Shown: positions 24,766 to 36,840, counted from the stretch's first letter. The stretch: DNA of 64,000 bases from Cryptomeria japonica (GCF_030272615.1 NC_081414.1:313073664-313137663); one strand, 5' to 3'. Notes: generated from the sequence alone by a model not told the origin. A program made the numbers and translations.

Positions 24766-26153
24766 CTAAAACCCCATATCCACTTTGAAGGTAGGAATGG
24801 CGAAAAGATTCACTTTTCGAGGGATACTTGTTGTAAATGCTTCACTCATATCCAACTGTGATGGATCTTTATTGCCTTCAAGTTTCCAGTCAAAGCAGTG
24901 CATTAGTTGAGCCAAAACAAACTCAACGTCCCGAGTGGCAAGGTAAGCCCCAGGACAACCTCTCCTTCCAGCACCAAATGGAAGCATGTTGAAGTCTGGA
25001 CCTGTATCATTCTGATTTTTAATCATAAACCTTTCAGGATTAAATGTCAATGGATCTTCCCATATCATTGGATCTCTTCCTATTGCCATACATTGACAAC
25101 AAGCCTTGTTTTGTTAGGTATGTGGTAGGCACCAACAGTACAAGCTTTTGTAGATTCATGGGGCAACATTATAGGTCCTGCTGGATATAATCGAATGTCT
25201 CCTTTACAAGACATTGTAGGTATTCCATATTTGCCAAATCACATTCCTTTACCATGCGATGCTTGCCTACTATGGACTCAATCTCTTCTTGCAACTTCTT
25301 GGCCATTCGAGGATTTCTTAACATTTCACTCATTGCCCATTCTAATGTAACAATCGTTGTCTCGGTTCCGCCAAGGAACATGTCCTACAAGAAATGAGTA
25401 GTTAAGTGCAAGAAGATAAACATAGATGGAATCGAAATTGAAGCATAGAGAGAGAGAGAGAGAGATACAAAAGCACCGACCATATTAACGACCTCGTTGA
25501 TCATCATCCTAAGCTCATCGCTGCTCCTAAGTAAATCAGAATAGGCGCCGGTGTTGGTGCCCGCCAGAATTCCCCACATGATAGAGGAGATGATGGAGGA
25601 AATGGCGGCTGTGACGTTGACAGGGACTTTGCCATGCAGACTCCTGTCCCAAATGGACGCACGCCCACAGCTGCCTCTTCCTCTCGCAGGCAGGCGAATG
25701 CGTCGACTCTCTTGACACTCAACAATTGCATGACGCTGATTTTGCGCATGTGCCGCCAGTACGGTCCATACGGAGCCAAGCCTGGATCAATCTCTCCGTA
25801 TGCTACGTATCTTGCAGCCGCCGTCACCGGCCTGTTTCCGAATACTAAGTCGTGTGTTGTCAATATATCCTTTGCCATTTGCGCAGAGGAAACAACGAGG
25901 GCGGGAACAGATAGCCGAGTCTCATAAACATTAACTCCCCACATTTTTTTGAGAGCTTTTCCAGAGAACGGTGGGGCAGATCTCCCAGCTGACGGAGATT
26001 TCCTATGGCAGGCCATGCAAATGGCCCAGGTGGTAATGACAATCTCTTTGCATTTTTCTTTCCTCTCTTTAGTACCCACCACAAGAAAATTACTATTAAC
26101 ACTGAGAATCCAATTGTTATGAGAGGTGCTGCTTTAAATGAAAAGAAGGCCAT
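24766..26153 (-). pseudogene. Cytochrome P450 pseudogene, A-type/CYP71 clan
   Basis: Starts MAFFSFKAAPLITIGFSVLI, an N-terminal membrane anchor, then the proline hinge LPPGP. After a gap comes the region before the C-helix (YGPYWRHMRKI). Exon 2 begins after a tttcttgtag acceptor (intron about 25385-25468 with an AG/TC microsatellite) with DMFLGGTETT, the oxygen-binding I-helix. It ends with NPERF and the haem loop FGAGRRGCPG holding the cysteine ligand. Frameshifts lie near 25915, near 25650, at the ExxR helix near 25190 (KET then LYPAGP in another frame) and near 25095. About 70-90 residues before the intron are missing. A monooxygenase of specialised metabolism by descent, but not functional here. 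It may be CYP750-like, which I cannot confirm. Confidence 0.9.
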
Positions 26154-26785
26154 TTCTGCAATTGAAAGACCGAGGAATTCAATTCGCTTGCCTCTCTTTT
26201 TGTCTGGGCTTCAATTTATAGTTCACTTGCACCCATGGTTTCTTCTTTGGTACGATAAACGACACAACGGAATCAGAATTGAAAAATTCAGACCCACCGT
26301 TATTCTAGAATCCTTCTTTCTCTCTGGTTTTTTTTGGTCCAAAGGAAAACCCACCGTTATTCTAGAATCCTTCTTTCTCTGAGTTATTATGTAAAATAAG
26401 AGAACAGTATGAGGATAGTGTCTCTCTTTCTCTCTGGTATTCAAACTGTGCCCACAGTTTCTCTACAATCGTTTTTGGATTATGACAGAAGGGCATCCAA
26501 GTTGAAAACAACGCACCCATATTTAACAGTTATTGTTCAACTGCTCTCACTTTCACTTCAAATTGGTATTTAATCTACGCCCACCCTTTCTCTTCAAATT
26601 TTTACCACCTCTCATTCCCTATTTAAAAGGACAAAATAGCATCAAGATTCGAAAAACGCACATATAAATTTCTCTACTGCTTGGTGCTATTGGCTAAAAC
26701 CCATGTAGCAGATAATGACCGACAACCTTATCCACGGAACTTTTCGTATCTGTGACGAAGAAAACTTAAGCCACGAGCTAACATA
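26154..26785 (-). other. Upstream flank of the P450 pseudogene
   Basis: No gene. Contains a 31-bp direct repeat (cccaccgttattctagaatc followed by cttctttctct) at about 26294 and 26352, period 58 bp. Confidence 0.6.
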
Positions 26786-27606
26786 TCTTCACAAAGATGT
26801 CTACTCAATCTTCTATCTTGCTCATATCGTCACTCTCTTATATTGGAGGCATATCTCACAAAATCTCAAAACTGTTTCTTAAAAAGATTTTTGATGTACT
26901 TTCAAGCTTGTCAAGACACTTAGAAGTTGCATCTCATCTCCCAAAGCCTCTAGGGACCTCTATCTTGAATCTGGGGCCTATAAAGTTGTTTGTTCTATGT
27001 CATTCTCTACATGCATGAAATGAGTTGCTCTTTCGGCATCAGAATCAAAGAACATAGCACGCCATCATCGTATATGAGTGTATCCTTAAATCAGCCCTTG
27101 CCAAACAGTCCTCCTCTATCAAGCACGACAACTACTTAGAAAATATTCAAACCTTATCCAAAGAAGACAAATTATTCAAATGATATATAAGGAGACTATA
27201 TAATAAACAAACACCTCTCCAACCTAAGCATGACGAAGGGTAGAACCTTAATTTCTCTTGACATCTTCTTTTATCCCACCTTAGAACCCCTATTTACCCC
27301 CCTCTTAGCTTTTCCTTCAATTTCATTTTGGAACCCCCTTTCCTTTTCCTATCTCTCTTCCCCTCTTATTCCCTTGTTTCAGCCCCCCTTAAGTCATTCT
27401 CTAGCCTCCTTTTTTTCTCTTTCATCCCTTCTTCTCTTCCTTCCATTTAACTAATCCATCTTTCCTTCAACAATTTTATAACTTTTCCACATTCTCCTTC
27501 TCTCCTACTTTATTTATTTTTGTCATTTGTATATATGTTGATTGTATGTATGTCAGTTTGTATGTTTTTATGTATGTTTATATTTAAAATATGTGAAAAA
27601 ATTCTT

Positions 27607-27609
<3 letters not shown>
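26786..27609 (+). other. Intergenic, pyrimidine-rich in part
   Basis: 27230-27450 is strongly C/T-rich and gives a Ser/Leu/Phe frame of low complexity. No gene supported. Confidence 0.5.

Positions 27610-27676
<67 letters not shown>
27610..27676 (+). repeat. (TA)n microsatellite
   Basis: About 33 uninterrupted TA units. Open frames of alternating Ile/Tyr across it are artefacts. Confidence 0.97.
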
Positions 27677-27680
<4 letters not shown>

Positions 27681-28849
27681 CTCATGTATGTTTACCAATT
27701 ATAGAAGATTATATTTACTTTTCTTTTTTACTTGATATTTAAATAATCCTTTTTGTATTTCTTTCTTTGACCTTTTAGGTTTTTTTAATAAATTTTACTC
27801 TTTTTTTTTAAGCGTCTAGTAAACTTATTAACATGATTGGTAATGATAGCACAACTTTATCTTATCTTGTCCCTATTTACTTGTTTAAATTTTTTTGTTC
27901 CAACTTTTTTTCTTTATTTTTATATTTATATGTAGCATATCTTTTTATACATATTGTCTCATTTATATACATACAATTTTATTTCTTTAATTTTTTAGAT
28001 TTCTCTAAAGATTCATTACTTTCTTTTCTCTTTTTTTTTTGGTCTAATCTAAATTTGGAAAAAATTGAATGTATATACATATTAAAATATGACAATTCAT
28101 AAATGACATGGTTTTATTTACAATTTATTGATCTATTTTCACTATTAAATTTAGAATTGATATATTAATACTACTCCTATTTTTTTTCTTTGTCATTTTT
28201 TAAATTTATTTTAAATCAAACATGGCGACAAAATTCTTCTATCTACCTTGAATCATGTGCAACTTGAACCCCATCCCTCCCTCTCTTTTTATCTTTCCTA
28301 TGTCTACAATTCATCCATTCTAATACTCTAGCTCTTTGATATATTGATGATGGATTATAAAGTGATTGAAAACATTGATACTATAAAATTAAAACATAGT
28401 TAAATCTAGAAACTTCTTGTGTGTGTCTACTAATCTTGTCATTTTAAACTGGCCATTATCTATAGTTTTCCTATTGGCCCCTTTACTCTACACTCAATCA
28501 CATTTGTCTCAGTACTTGGCACATACTAATCACTCCCTTCTTGATGTTATATTTGCTTATTGGTAGTACGGAATGACCAATTTCTTAAGAAATACTTTTA
28601 TTTTATGTACTATTAGTTTTGAAGGATAAGCTAGTTGTAGAAAATCAATCTTTTAAATCTAATTTTTTTATTATGAACACAAAGGGTTTTAAAACATGTA
28701 ACATTTAATAGCATTTAACATAATAGAATACAAATGGTTTTATACAATGTTATAATAAAAAGTATATTAGATATATGTAATGGAATAAACTTAAAAAATG
28801 CAAATTATGCTTACATTATACTTAATCTTTCAAAATTTTCTTTCGAAAC
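27677..28849 (+). other. AT-rich intergenic, nothing recognised
   Basis: Very AT-rich with many T-runs. No gene, LTR or RNA gene seen. Confidence 0.5.
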
Positions 28850-29705
28850 TACTATGCTAAGTATATTGGCAATTTGATCACTAGTTTTACAAAAATTCAT
28901 CTCAACGTATCCCTCAACCATTAAATTTATAATAAAGTGATGTCGCATGTCAATATGTTTTTTTTTGTTGCTATGGAAGACATGATATTTTATGATTTCA
29001 TTTGTCGAGTCATTATCATGATATATAATATAGTTGGCGTATTTTTTTTTCCCTTAAATTATCCATGATTTCCTCCAATCATATTGCTTGGTGGGATGTT
29101 GAAGTTGTAGTAATATACTTATTTTTGGTTGAAGACAAAGATATTGATGATTATTTATTTGAAGACCAAGAAAAGGTACTAGAACCAAATCTAAACACAT
29201 AACCTAAAGTTCTTTTATGTCATCAATAGAACCAACCCAATCATTATCTATATATCTAGCTATACCAATATATTTTGTAGGTGCATGGAAAATGCAAAAA
29301 TTACATATGCCTTTAACATACCATAGAACCCTTTTCATTGCACAAAAATAAATTTTACTTGGATTTTTCATAAACCTTGAAAGTAAATTATTAGCATACA
29401 TGATATCTAGTCTAGTAGTTGTCAAATACATAAGGCTACCAACTAGACTCATGTACAATCTTGGGTCTACTTTTCTTGAATCATCATTGTTAATCAATTT
29501 TCCATTCATGTTAAAAGGTGGTTTCATGAGTTTTCCACCAATCCTTCTTTATGGCTTTCAATGGTCCCGTCGACATTATATTTGGTTTTATAGGTGTATT
29601 TCATCCTAATAGAATATTTTTCAAATCAATCAGCTCCCACATTTTATTTTTTCTTAATTAAAGAAATTTATTCATTCATGGCTTTAATCCATACTCATTG
29701 TGTTA
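28850..29705 (-). pseudogene. Copia reverse transcriptase/RNase H remnant with internal deletion
   Basis: Minus-strand pieces run in order from the right. First is the start of reverse transcriptase (WIKAMNE..., KNKMWELIDL, about 29690-29640). It then jumps directly to the region before RNase H (LVGSLMYLTTTRLDIMYANN, FMKNPS, RYIDNDWVGSIDD, 29527-29204). RNase H pieces follow (FRFGSSTFSWSS, SSTKNKYI, QAIWLEEIMDNL) and a tail like HFI...DQIANIL near 28870. The catalytic YVDD region is missing through a deletion of most of reverse transcriptase. Stops are frequent. Confidence 0.85.
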
Positions 29706-29730
29706 TTTCATCTTTAAATTACCTTAATTC

Positions 29731-30850
29731 TGTTGGAATCAATGAACACTGAGAGGGGGGGGGGGGGGGTGAATTGGTGTTTTGCAAATAAGAAACTTAT
29801 TAAGACGATTCTTAAACCACCAGATGCATAAGAATGAAAGTAAAGTGCGGAAACATAAAATAATCAACCACACAACCATAACACCAAGCTTTTACATGGA
29901 AACCTGGAAAGGGAAAAACCACGATGGGATTTGAACCCAAAATATTATTATAGTATGGCCAGAAGTATGATAATATTATATAAGGGGAATGCACTTGCAT
30001 TCAACCATACTGTCTAGAGTACACTGCTCAAATACAAAAGGGCTACAACCCAGAGGAAGGCTCACTACCTTACAGGTTATTATAATTAATTACAATAATG
30101 AATGAACTGGAGTATAGAATCTAAATATGCCACAAAGCAATTCCGGTTAGGCTCAAATTAACTTCTTCAACTATTCTGCTCATCTGCTCTATTTTCCTAC
30201 TCTATCTTGCACCGGAGCATCTAAACCTTCAACAACATTCACCAACCTTCATAAATTTGCTCATACAAACTGCTCACTCACATTTCATACCTCAAAATGC
30301 TCAAATGAATCGCTCTTATATATCTGCATCAACCAAATGAATCATTTACCATATCGGCTTCCAAAAACCGCATAACACCCAACATGAAACGTGTAACCTT
30401 AAGTCAACTCAATCTATCCACAAATCCATATGTGGACCCAAACTGAATGATAACAGGCTTCATAAAAGTCAGCCCAATCACCTAGAACACGAAACCAATC
30501 ACTGAAATCAACCCTAAGATTCCACAACACACGTTACACCAAAATAGCTCTATTCTAACTAAATTATCGGATATCGGACCTTTAATCTTTCTCATTAATC
30601 AACACTGGATATCAAGATCACAAGATAAGCTTCCTCGAACCTCGAATCATCTGCCTCTATTACCACAACCAAAATTGCACCACCAAAATCAATATGTGCT
30701 CAATGACTTTTGCCTTCATGAATGATATGACTTCTGGTAAATCAAATCTATGTACATCGGATGTGATTTCAGAACTGGGTTTCTATCAATGACAACTCCT
30801 AAGCATCTCTCATGCATCGATCTTCACCGGAACAGTGTCTCTTGCCAACA
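29731..30850 (-). repeat. LTR (about 1120 bp) of a second Copia-type or non-autonomous element
   Basis: Plus-strand ends are TGTTGGAATC at 29731 and GCCAACA at 30850; on the minus strand it starts TGTTGGCAAGAG. A PPT-like purine tract precedes it on the minus strand (30851-30864). It contains a G-run of about 15 (29755-29769) and the words gggaaaaaccacgatgggat and ttgaaccca. It lies against the Copia remnant to its left. The matching second LTR is not in the window. Confidence 0.75.
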
Positions 30851-30864
30851 ATCTCCCACTTTGG
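30851..30864 (-). promoter_or_regulatory. Polypurine tract next to the 29731-30850 LTR
   Basis: Minus strand CCAAAGTGGGAGAT directly before TGTTGG, the usual form of a Copia 3' PPT. It fixes the element on the minus strand with its body to the right. Confidence 0.75.
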
Positions 30865-31287
30865 CATTGATGGCAAGACTGTGAAAAATGAACTGTACAC
30901 TCAAGACTGCAAAACTTCAAAGTTTCAAACTCTCCCAAAATTCTCCAAGACTTTGCAAGCTCCCCCTAAGGATTTGCACCATTTTTCACTCGTCTCTCCC
31001 CCTTTGACAACAATGCCAAAGATAAGAATCCTCCAAAACTTATATACAAGGATATGTACAGTTGCTCACAAAAATTTGAAAATATCAACAAAAATTGTCC
31101 TTAAACTCAACAAGTGGTTATCCCATGCCTTCTTCAAACTCTCCAAAATACTGATCATCCCACTGTAGAGATAGGCATGCATTTCTGCTTCTCTTTTGTC
31201 TACCGGGACACTCTTATTCAGAGCATCCTTAGCATCTTGCATGCTACTCATCAGAGAGTCTATTCGGGGAGTGATAAGACTCCTTAC
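30865..31287 (-). mobile_element. Internal 3' region of the same element, cut by a Gypsy LTR
   Basis: Minus-strand frame 31251-31066 reads MSSMQDAKDALNKSVPVDKR and continues open to FVDIFKFL. It has no known Copia domain, so the element may be non-autonomous. The body ends where the Gypsy LTR begins at 31288. Confidence 0.5.
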
Positions 31288-32456
31288 TGTAATACCCTAA
31301 AATTGGTCATCTAAAACATGGGCCCCTGATCTCGACAACATCACCAAGGTCCTAACCAAAGGCAATTAAATCAATCTTGAGCACATTAATTAATTCTTTA
31401 ATCATCAAATGTCACATGGCAAATCAATTACTCAATATTAATTAAATATTTATTTAATTAATTGAATCATTCCAAGAATATCATTTTGATCAATTATCTT
31501 GTTTAATTTATTAAATATCCTAGCATATTTAATTAATTAATAAATTTGCCATTTAATCATGCAAAAAATGGAATTAATTTATTACAAAAGAGGAATTAAT
31601 CACAAAGCAAGAGTTAAATTGAAAATAAAATAAAAGAATTAAATTGAGAAAGAAATAAAACTTGAGATACTATTTCTTTCTTCTAAATTGAAAACTTGAA
31701 ATCAGAAAAGCAATTAATTGAATTATTAATTATTCGCTAAAATTAGAACTCAAAGCTTTTCAGAAAAAAGAAGTCCAGTTGCATTGAAAAGACTCTTTTC
31801 TTGAATAAATCAAAGAATTATCTATTTTTATCACAAATGCATGGAATTAATTAATTCTTATTTCTAATGCAACTTGAACTTCCTATCTAAATGCATTTCA
31901 ATTAAACTATAATTGGAATATCTCAAGATTAATTGAACCTGATTTCTCAATTATTTTCAATTAATCCTAAATTGAGCTTTTTCATTATCTCTCTTGAGAA
32001 TTTTCTATAAATTCAACCTTCAGCTCTCATCCAAAACACCCCAGAGATTTTTGTGAACATGCTTGGAGATTATTATTATGTTGATTTTGCTCTAGAGTCA
32101 TTGAAGATATTGTGCTTTTTTGATTATTTGCATCCATATTTAGTTTATTTCATTATTGCTTGAATTCATATTGCTTGAATTCATTATTTCTTGAATTATT
32201 CATCCATCTTGCATCCATTTTGCTTGTTTATCATTATCAAATGGATTAAATCCTTTGTCTTGGTGTAGTCTAGTCACTGGTATTGCTTATAAAAATTTGA
32301 GAGCAATCTTATACTCGCATCTTTTAGAAGGCAATTAGTCTCTTTGTTATGGTTTATTATTTATTGATTATTGATTTACTAACCATACATGTAATGACTT
32401 AATTGAAGTGTTGTGCTTGTAGCTATCAGACTCTTTTTCACTTTTTCACACACACA
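31288..32456 (+). repeat. 5' LTR of the Gypsy element
   Basis: About 1169 bp, from TGTAATACCCTAAAATTGG to ...cacacaca, followed after four bases by the PBS. AT-rich with many ttaatta words. The right end was chosen from the PBS position. No second copy exists in the window. Confidence 0.75.
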
Positions 32457-32460
32457 TTTC

Positions 32461-32478
32461 TGGCGCCCATCGTGGGGC
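32461..32478 (+). promoter_or_regulatory. Primer binding site of the Gypsy element
   Basis: TGGCGCCCATCGTGGGGC just after the LTR, close to the TGGCGCC... PBS common in plant Tat/Athila-type Gypsy elements. The priming tRNA is not assigned. Confidence 0.75.
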
Positions 32479-34591
32479 AGAAGACTACATTTTTCGGCCT
32501 CCAAGACTGACTTTTTGTTTTTGTTATTTTTCAGATTTTCGTCTGTACAGTCTCTATGTAATATCGTACGACATTTCTCATAGGCCAAAATGACAAACTG
32601 CAGGTGTCATACGAACTGGAATCCTGTATCGTACGATCTGGTAAATACTGTCGTACAATTCTGTATTTTTTCTGGTTAAAAAGAGAAAAAAAAAGAAAAT
32701 TTTATTATACTGGTTTTCTGTTCAAATTGATTATATTGACGACTGACCCTAGTTGTTTATCTGTCTATCTTAGAATTTTTCATAGCCTAATAAGTTTTTG
32801 TAGAACGCTTGTCGAAGAATATGCTTGTCACATAAAGACAATATGACTACTGATTCGTTGTCTTTGCAGGTTACCTGAGAAGAATTGACCAAACATCATG
32901 TATTCTTTAAATTCATTTTTAGGCACCTAAATTGCTATCTGGTAAAGAACAAATCTGTATTTCGTGTTAAGTAAATTTTGAGAGGTAGGAGAGTATGCTC
33001 TTGTCTTTTTAGACAATCAGAAATCCAGACCCTTGAGGTGTTTTCTTTGTTTGTGATTTGTACATCTTTAGTAGGTCTGCCCTCCCGAGGAGCTTAAAAA
33101 CTCTTAAAGCCGTTACGACTGGTATGAGGGGAACGACCTAAGTGGGAACAGCTAAATGCCAAGTACTCCAACCCACTATAAAATAAACGTGATTTGATGA
33201 AAATCAAGTCAACGATAGTGCTCGAGAATAGCTCTCCTTAGTACCTTCGGGTATATTAAACCTTGGTTTTCAAGGCTGGGAGACCTCTTAATTGAGTTTA
33301 TACGTCGACGTGTCGAACAAACCCCTTACTAGATCCAATTAAAAATTAGAAGCTACCCGGTTCACCTCCGAAAGGGGGATAATATTTGTGCAAGAGAGAT
33401 AGTAACTCTCCCAAGATACTTGTCATTTCGTGCCCCCATTAGCATTTGGAGTTGGATAATATGGCGTTGAGAATCCATTGCGTGAGACTCAGCAGTATTC
33501 TGATTAGCTATTCGGTGTGTACCTGAGTCTACAAGAAAAGGTTTTCTTCTCTCACTAAATTCCGTAGGGTTTGCATTCTGTGATTGGAGTTACTATTCAT
33601 ATTACATGTTTTCATCCCTCAAACTAAAACTGAAATACCAAAAACTGGAGAAAACAAGAAATAACTCAGTGTTCAAAAACTCTGTCTGTGTCAGAACTAG
33701 TCTATCCTAAGTCAAAATTGTGTCTAGAACTAGTCTATCCTAAGTCAAAATTCTGTCAAGAACTAGTCTATCCTAAGTCAAAATTCTGTCCAAAACTAGT
33801 CTATCCTAGTCAAAAATCAGTCCATCTCAAAATTGGTCATACTCGGTTGTCATACTCAGCTATTGAAAACTTAGAATTTAGTCTCTGTCCTGTGAACAGT
33901 CATACGATTTTGATCATTTATCATCTTGCTTCATATCTTGTGTCATGAGAGTTTGATTATTTATCGTCTAAGCCTCAATACTGTATCGTACGAATCCTAA
34001 AAGTTTGTCATCTGATGCTGAATCCTATGTCATACGATTAAAAATTACACTGAATAGTCTGTCATCCTAGACATACCCATCTGTCGTACGGTACTAGGCA
34101 ACAACTCATATGAAACACTGTTGTTGTCGTCCTGAAGCTATTGAATTGTCGTCCGACTCATTAAAACCTGTCATTTGAATCTTTGATTTTGTCAGAACAG
34201 AACAGTCAAACTTGCCTAAAACAAATCTACAACGAGCATAATATTGGTTATCATCATCCTAAGAATAAACAGATCAAGACAGTGTACCTCTGCCATTTGT
34301 GTTGCACGATTTGGTCGATCATCTTTCAGCTACTTCAAACAACTACTTATCAAACTTAAGTCACTTAGATAACGTCTTATACAGGATAGATCGTTCCCGA
34401 AACCAGATTGAATCTTAGTCACTATTCTGGAATCAACTTAGATAAATGTCTTATATAGGATAGATCTTTCCTGAAACCAGATTGAATCTTAGTTGCTTCT
34501 CTCAAAGAAATACGTTAACCGAACAACTAGCTCTGAATTTGACCTTGACCTCTGCATCACAAACAACTTTAGGTCACACTAATCCATAAAA
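32479..34591 (+). other. Long leader of the Gypsy element
   Basis: About 2.1 kb before gag. It holds dispersed TCGTACGA-type palindromes (exact at 32564, 32629 and 33986, with variants) and the 33-bp tandem repeat at 33693. No conserved domain was recognised. Confidence 0.65.
33693..33815 (+). repeat. 33-bp tandem repeat in the Gypsy leader
   Basis: Almost four copies of agaactagtctatcctaagt plus caaaattctgtc. The length is a multiple of three, and the frame reads ELVYPKSKFCQ-type units; the last copy is shortened. Confidence 0.9.
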
Positions 34592-35372
34592 ATGCCTATT
34601 CAAACCAGGAGTTCTCGCAAGAAAGAAGCCAAAAGAAAAGGACAAATCTTCACATATCAAGATAACGCATATTACGTGAAGGACCAGCTCACTGATAAAC
34701 CTTCATCATCAGGGGTACAAATTTTTGATGAACCTGAATCTCCCACTATACATGAGACAAAACACAATGACAAAGACAACCTTAGTATTCACGGAACTGA
34801 TAATGATTCCTCATCAAGTGAAGCTGAAGATTCTGAACCTCCCGAAAAAGATATTCATAAATGTCAAAAGGATAAGGATTTTTGAAAAATGATGAAGGCT
34901 ATCATGGCTAGAGAAAAAGAAGACTATTTTCTAGAGCTAGCAAAACAAGGTGCCAAACTTCCTACTAGATATGACGTTCAGACACTTGTTACTAAAAAGG
35001 AAGAATCACCTATAATAATGGTCCACAGACAATTACTAGCCTTACGGACTGAGATCACAGAACTAAAAAACAAGGATAAATCCCCAAAACAATATTCTCT
35101 GGAGACAATATGCCAATTTCCATTTGACAAAAACCTATACACGCCTCCATTCCCTTCACGAGTTGAGATCCCAAAATTTGACAAATATGATGGTACCTCA
35201 GATCCTCAAGATCATGTCAGGGAATTTTGTGCTGCCTGTATGGAGTTCATGCACGATCAAACGTATCTCATGCGCCTTTTTCCAAGGAGTCTGGGAGGAC
35301 AAGCTATGGAATGGTTCTCAAGTCTACCTAAAGGAATAAAAAGGTTTGAAGAACTCATCCAACTATTTTTAG
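34592..35372 (+). pseudogene. Gypsy gag, one in-frame stop, 3'-truncated
   Basis: ATG at 34592 opens MPIQTRSSRKKEAKRKGQIF, a basic start followed by a Ser/Glu/Asp-rich stretch. A TGA at 34883 interrupts the frame, which then continues (MMKAIMAREKEDYFLELAKQ). Next come PPFPSRVEIPKFDKYDGTSD, then DPQDHVREFCAAC and GGQAMEWFSSLPKGI, the Retrotrans_gag core (capsid). The protein breaks after EELIQLFL, where the family normally continues, so the C-terminal capsid and zinc knuckle are lost. The stop could be a CGA-to-TGA change. Confidence 0.9.
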
Positions 35373-35926
35373 GGGCAAAATCTTGGTTTGACTTTGGTCT
35401 ATGGTGCATGCTTTCTTGTTTCTTATGTGTGTTATCATTGTTTATATTTATCATGGTATTTTCATCCTATTTCTACAAAGGCATTGTATTTTATATCATG
35501 GTGTCATAGGACATGTTTTCACTTGACCTTTTTATCATGTACTTGGCACATTGTTATCTTGGTTCCTCATACCTTGGTGCATAATTTAAAAATCCAATCT
35601 AAGTTTCTTATACCACCACAATAGTATTATCATCTATTCCCTCTCTATTTATCTATCCATCACCCCTATCTAGTTTCAATCTATCTCTCCATGTATTTTT
35701 TATGCATCCTTAATCCTCTAGTCATCATATCCATTTTTAGAGAACACCCATGTTCTTTGAACCTACCTGTCCTCTTTAGGGGGCACACCAATACCTCCTT
35801 GTCATCTTTCCTCATCCTACTAATGATTGGGGCATCATTCTACTGGTCATTATCCCTATCTATCCACTATGTTTTATTCTTCTTTGATAGAACACCGCTT
35901 CATGATGCTATATTAAAGAGGCAAAA
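35373..35926 (+). mobile_element. 3' internal region of a Gypsy element ending in a PPT
   Basis: Begins GGGGCAAAATCTTGG right at the gag break and ends in a purine-rich tract (ttaaagaggcaaaa, 35913-35926) directly before an LTR start. No domain is visible; it looks like 3' untranslated sequence of an element. Confidence 0.6.
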
Positions 35927-36840
35927 TGTAGACACCTAAATTTGTCTATACCTAACCACACTTGATTTTATATCATTCTAGCAAATTAAATAAATATTTA
36001 TTTAATTAATCCTTTATCTTTACCCTTCACTCTTAATTAAATAAATTTACATTTATTTAATTAAGTTTAACCTTCACCTTTATTCGTCACCTTTAATTAA
36101 ATATTTATATTTATTTAATTATGTCTAACCTTATCCTCCATATCCTCCAATAAAATCAGTTAATTAATACCTACTTAATTAATTGATTTAGGTTAATTAA
36201 CCTCCATTATTATTTTCATTTTAATATTTAATTTCACCTCACCCTCAATCCTTGTTCACTTATCCTAGCCCTTAAATCCATCTACATGGATCAAGATCTA
36301 AACTTTCTATCATGTGACAAGTGTCCCTACCCCCCTCTTTCTCATATGTGCAAGAATGAAAGGTCACCTCATATCCACCCTACCTGTTACACATCTCATA
36401 TACATGTAAATTTTCAAAGCCACCCTAGCTCTTACACATGTCATAGACATGTATCTTTCATGGGCTTCTCCATGTGTGCTCACTCATGCGTGAGAACACT
36501 TGGGTCTTATTCAATCTATGCCATATTTCTCAACTAATTCTAGTCGTCCATTTATCATCACATCTTGGCCATTGATTTTCCTTATGAAAAATCTATAAAT
36601 TGAGGCCTCTTCTCTTATTTTGATCATCTTTTATTATCCTATCCTTATGATGCTATTTTGTTCTATTAATCCCTATCTTGACATCATACTACTACAATAA
36701 GAAAACACATTCCACCCAACTACAACATCAAAGGAGCAAATCAAGTGGATAACGGTGCCTCTACTTCCACTCTATCTATGAGATGAGAAGGTGAAGGACA
36801 ATGTAATCTGGTGTCTTTCATTTCTAATATCTATTTTTTT
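35927..36840 (+). repeat. LTR-like repeat, copy 2
   Basis: Starts TGTAGACACCTAAATTTGTC after a PPT, and is homologous along its length to 16241-17165. Its sequence is unlike the LTR at 31288, so it does not close the Gypsy element to its left. Confidence 0.75.

Larger units (their letters stand above)
31288..35372 (+). mobile_element. Ty3/Gypsy element, 5' half (LTR, PBS, leader, gag)
   Basis: LTR, a PBS-like sequence, a 2.1-kb leader and a gag gene follow in order. The element stops inside gag at about 35372, where a different 3' region takes over, so it is truncated or recombined. The long leader recalls Tat/Ogre-type Gypsy elements; lineage is not proven because no reverse transcriptase is present. 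Confidence 0.8.

Noticed and set aside
27510-27742. Ile/Tyr repeat frames
   Set aside because: Translation of a (TA)n microsatellite.
33693-33815. CRISPR-like array
   Set aside because: Units are contiguous with no spacers, in a plant retroelement leader.
16241-36840. One 20-kb LTR retrotransposon bounded by the two homologous repeats
   Set aside because: The repeats are too diverged, no PBS follows the first, and a host P450 pseudogene and unrelated elements lie between them.
31288-36840. Closed Gypsy element from 31288 to 36840
   Set aside because: The two LTRs are different sequences, so the right LTR belongs to another family.
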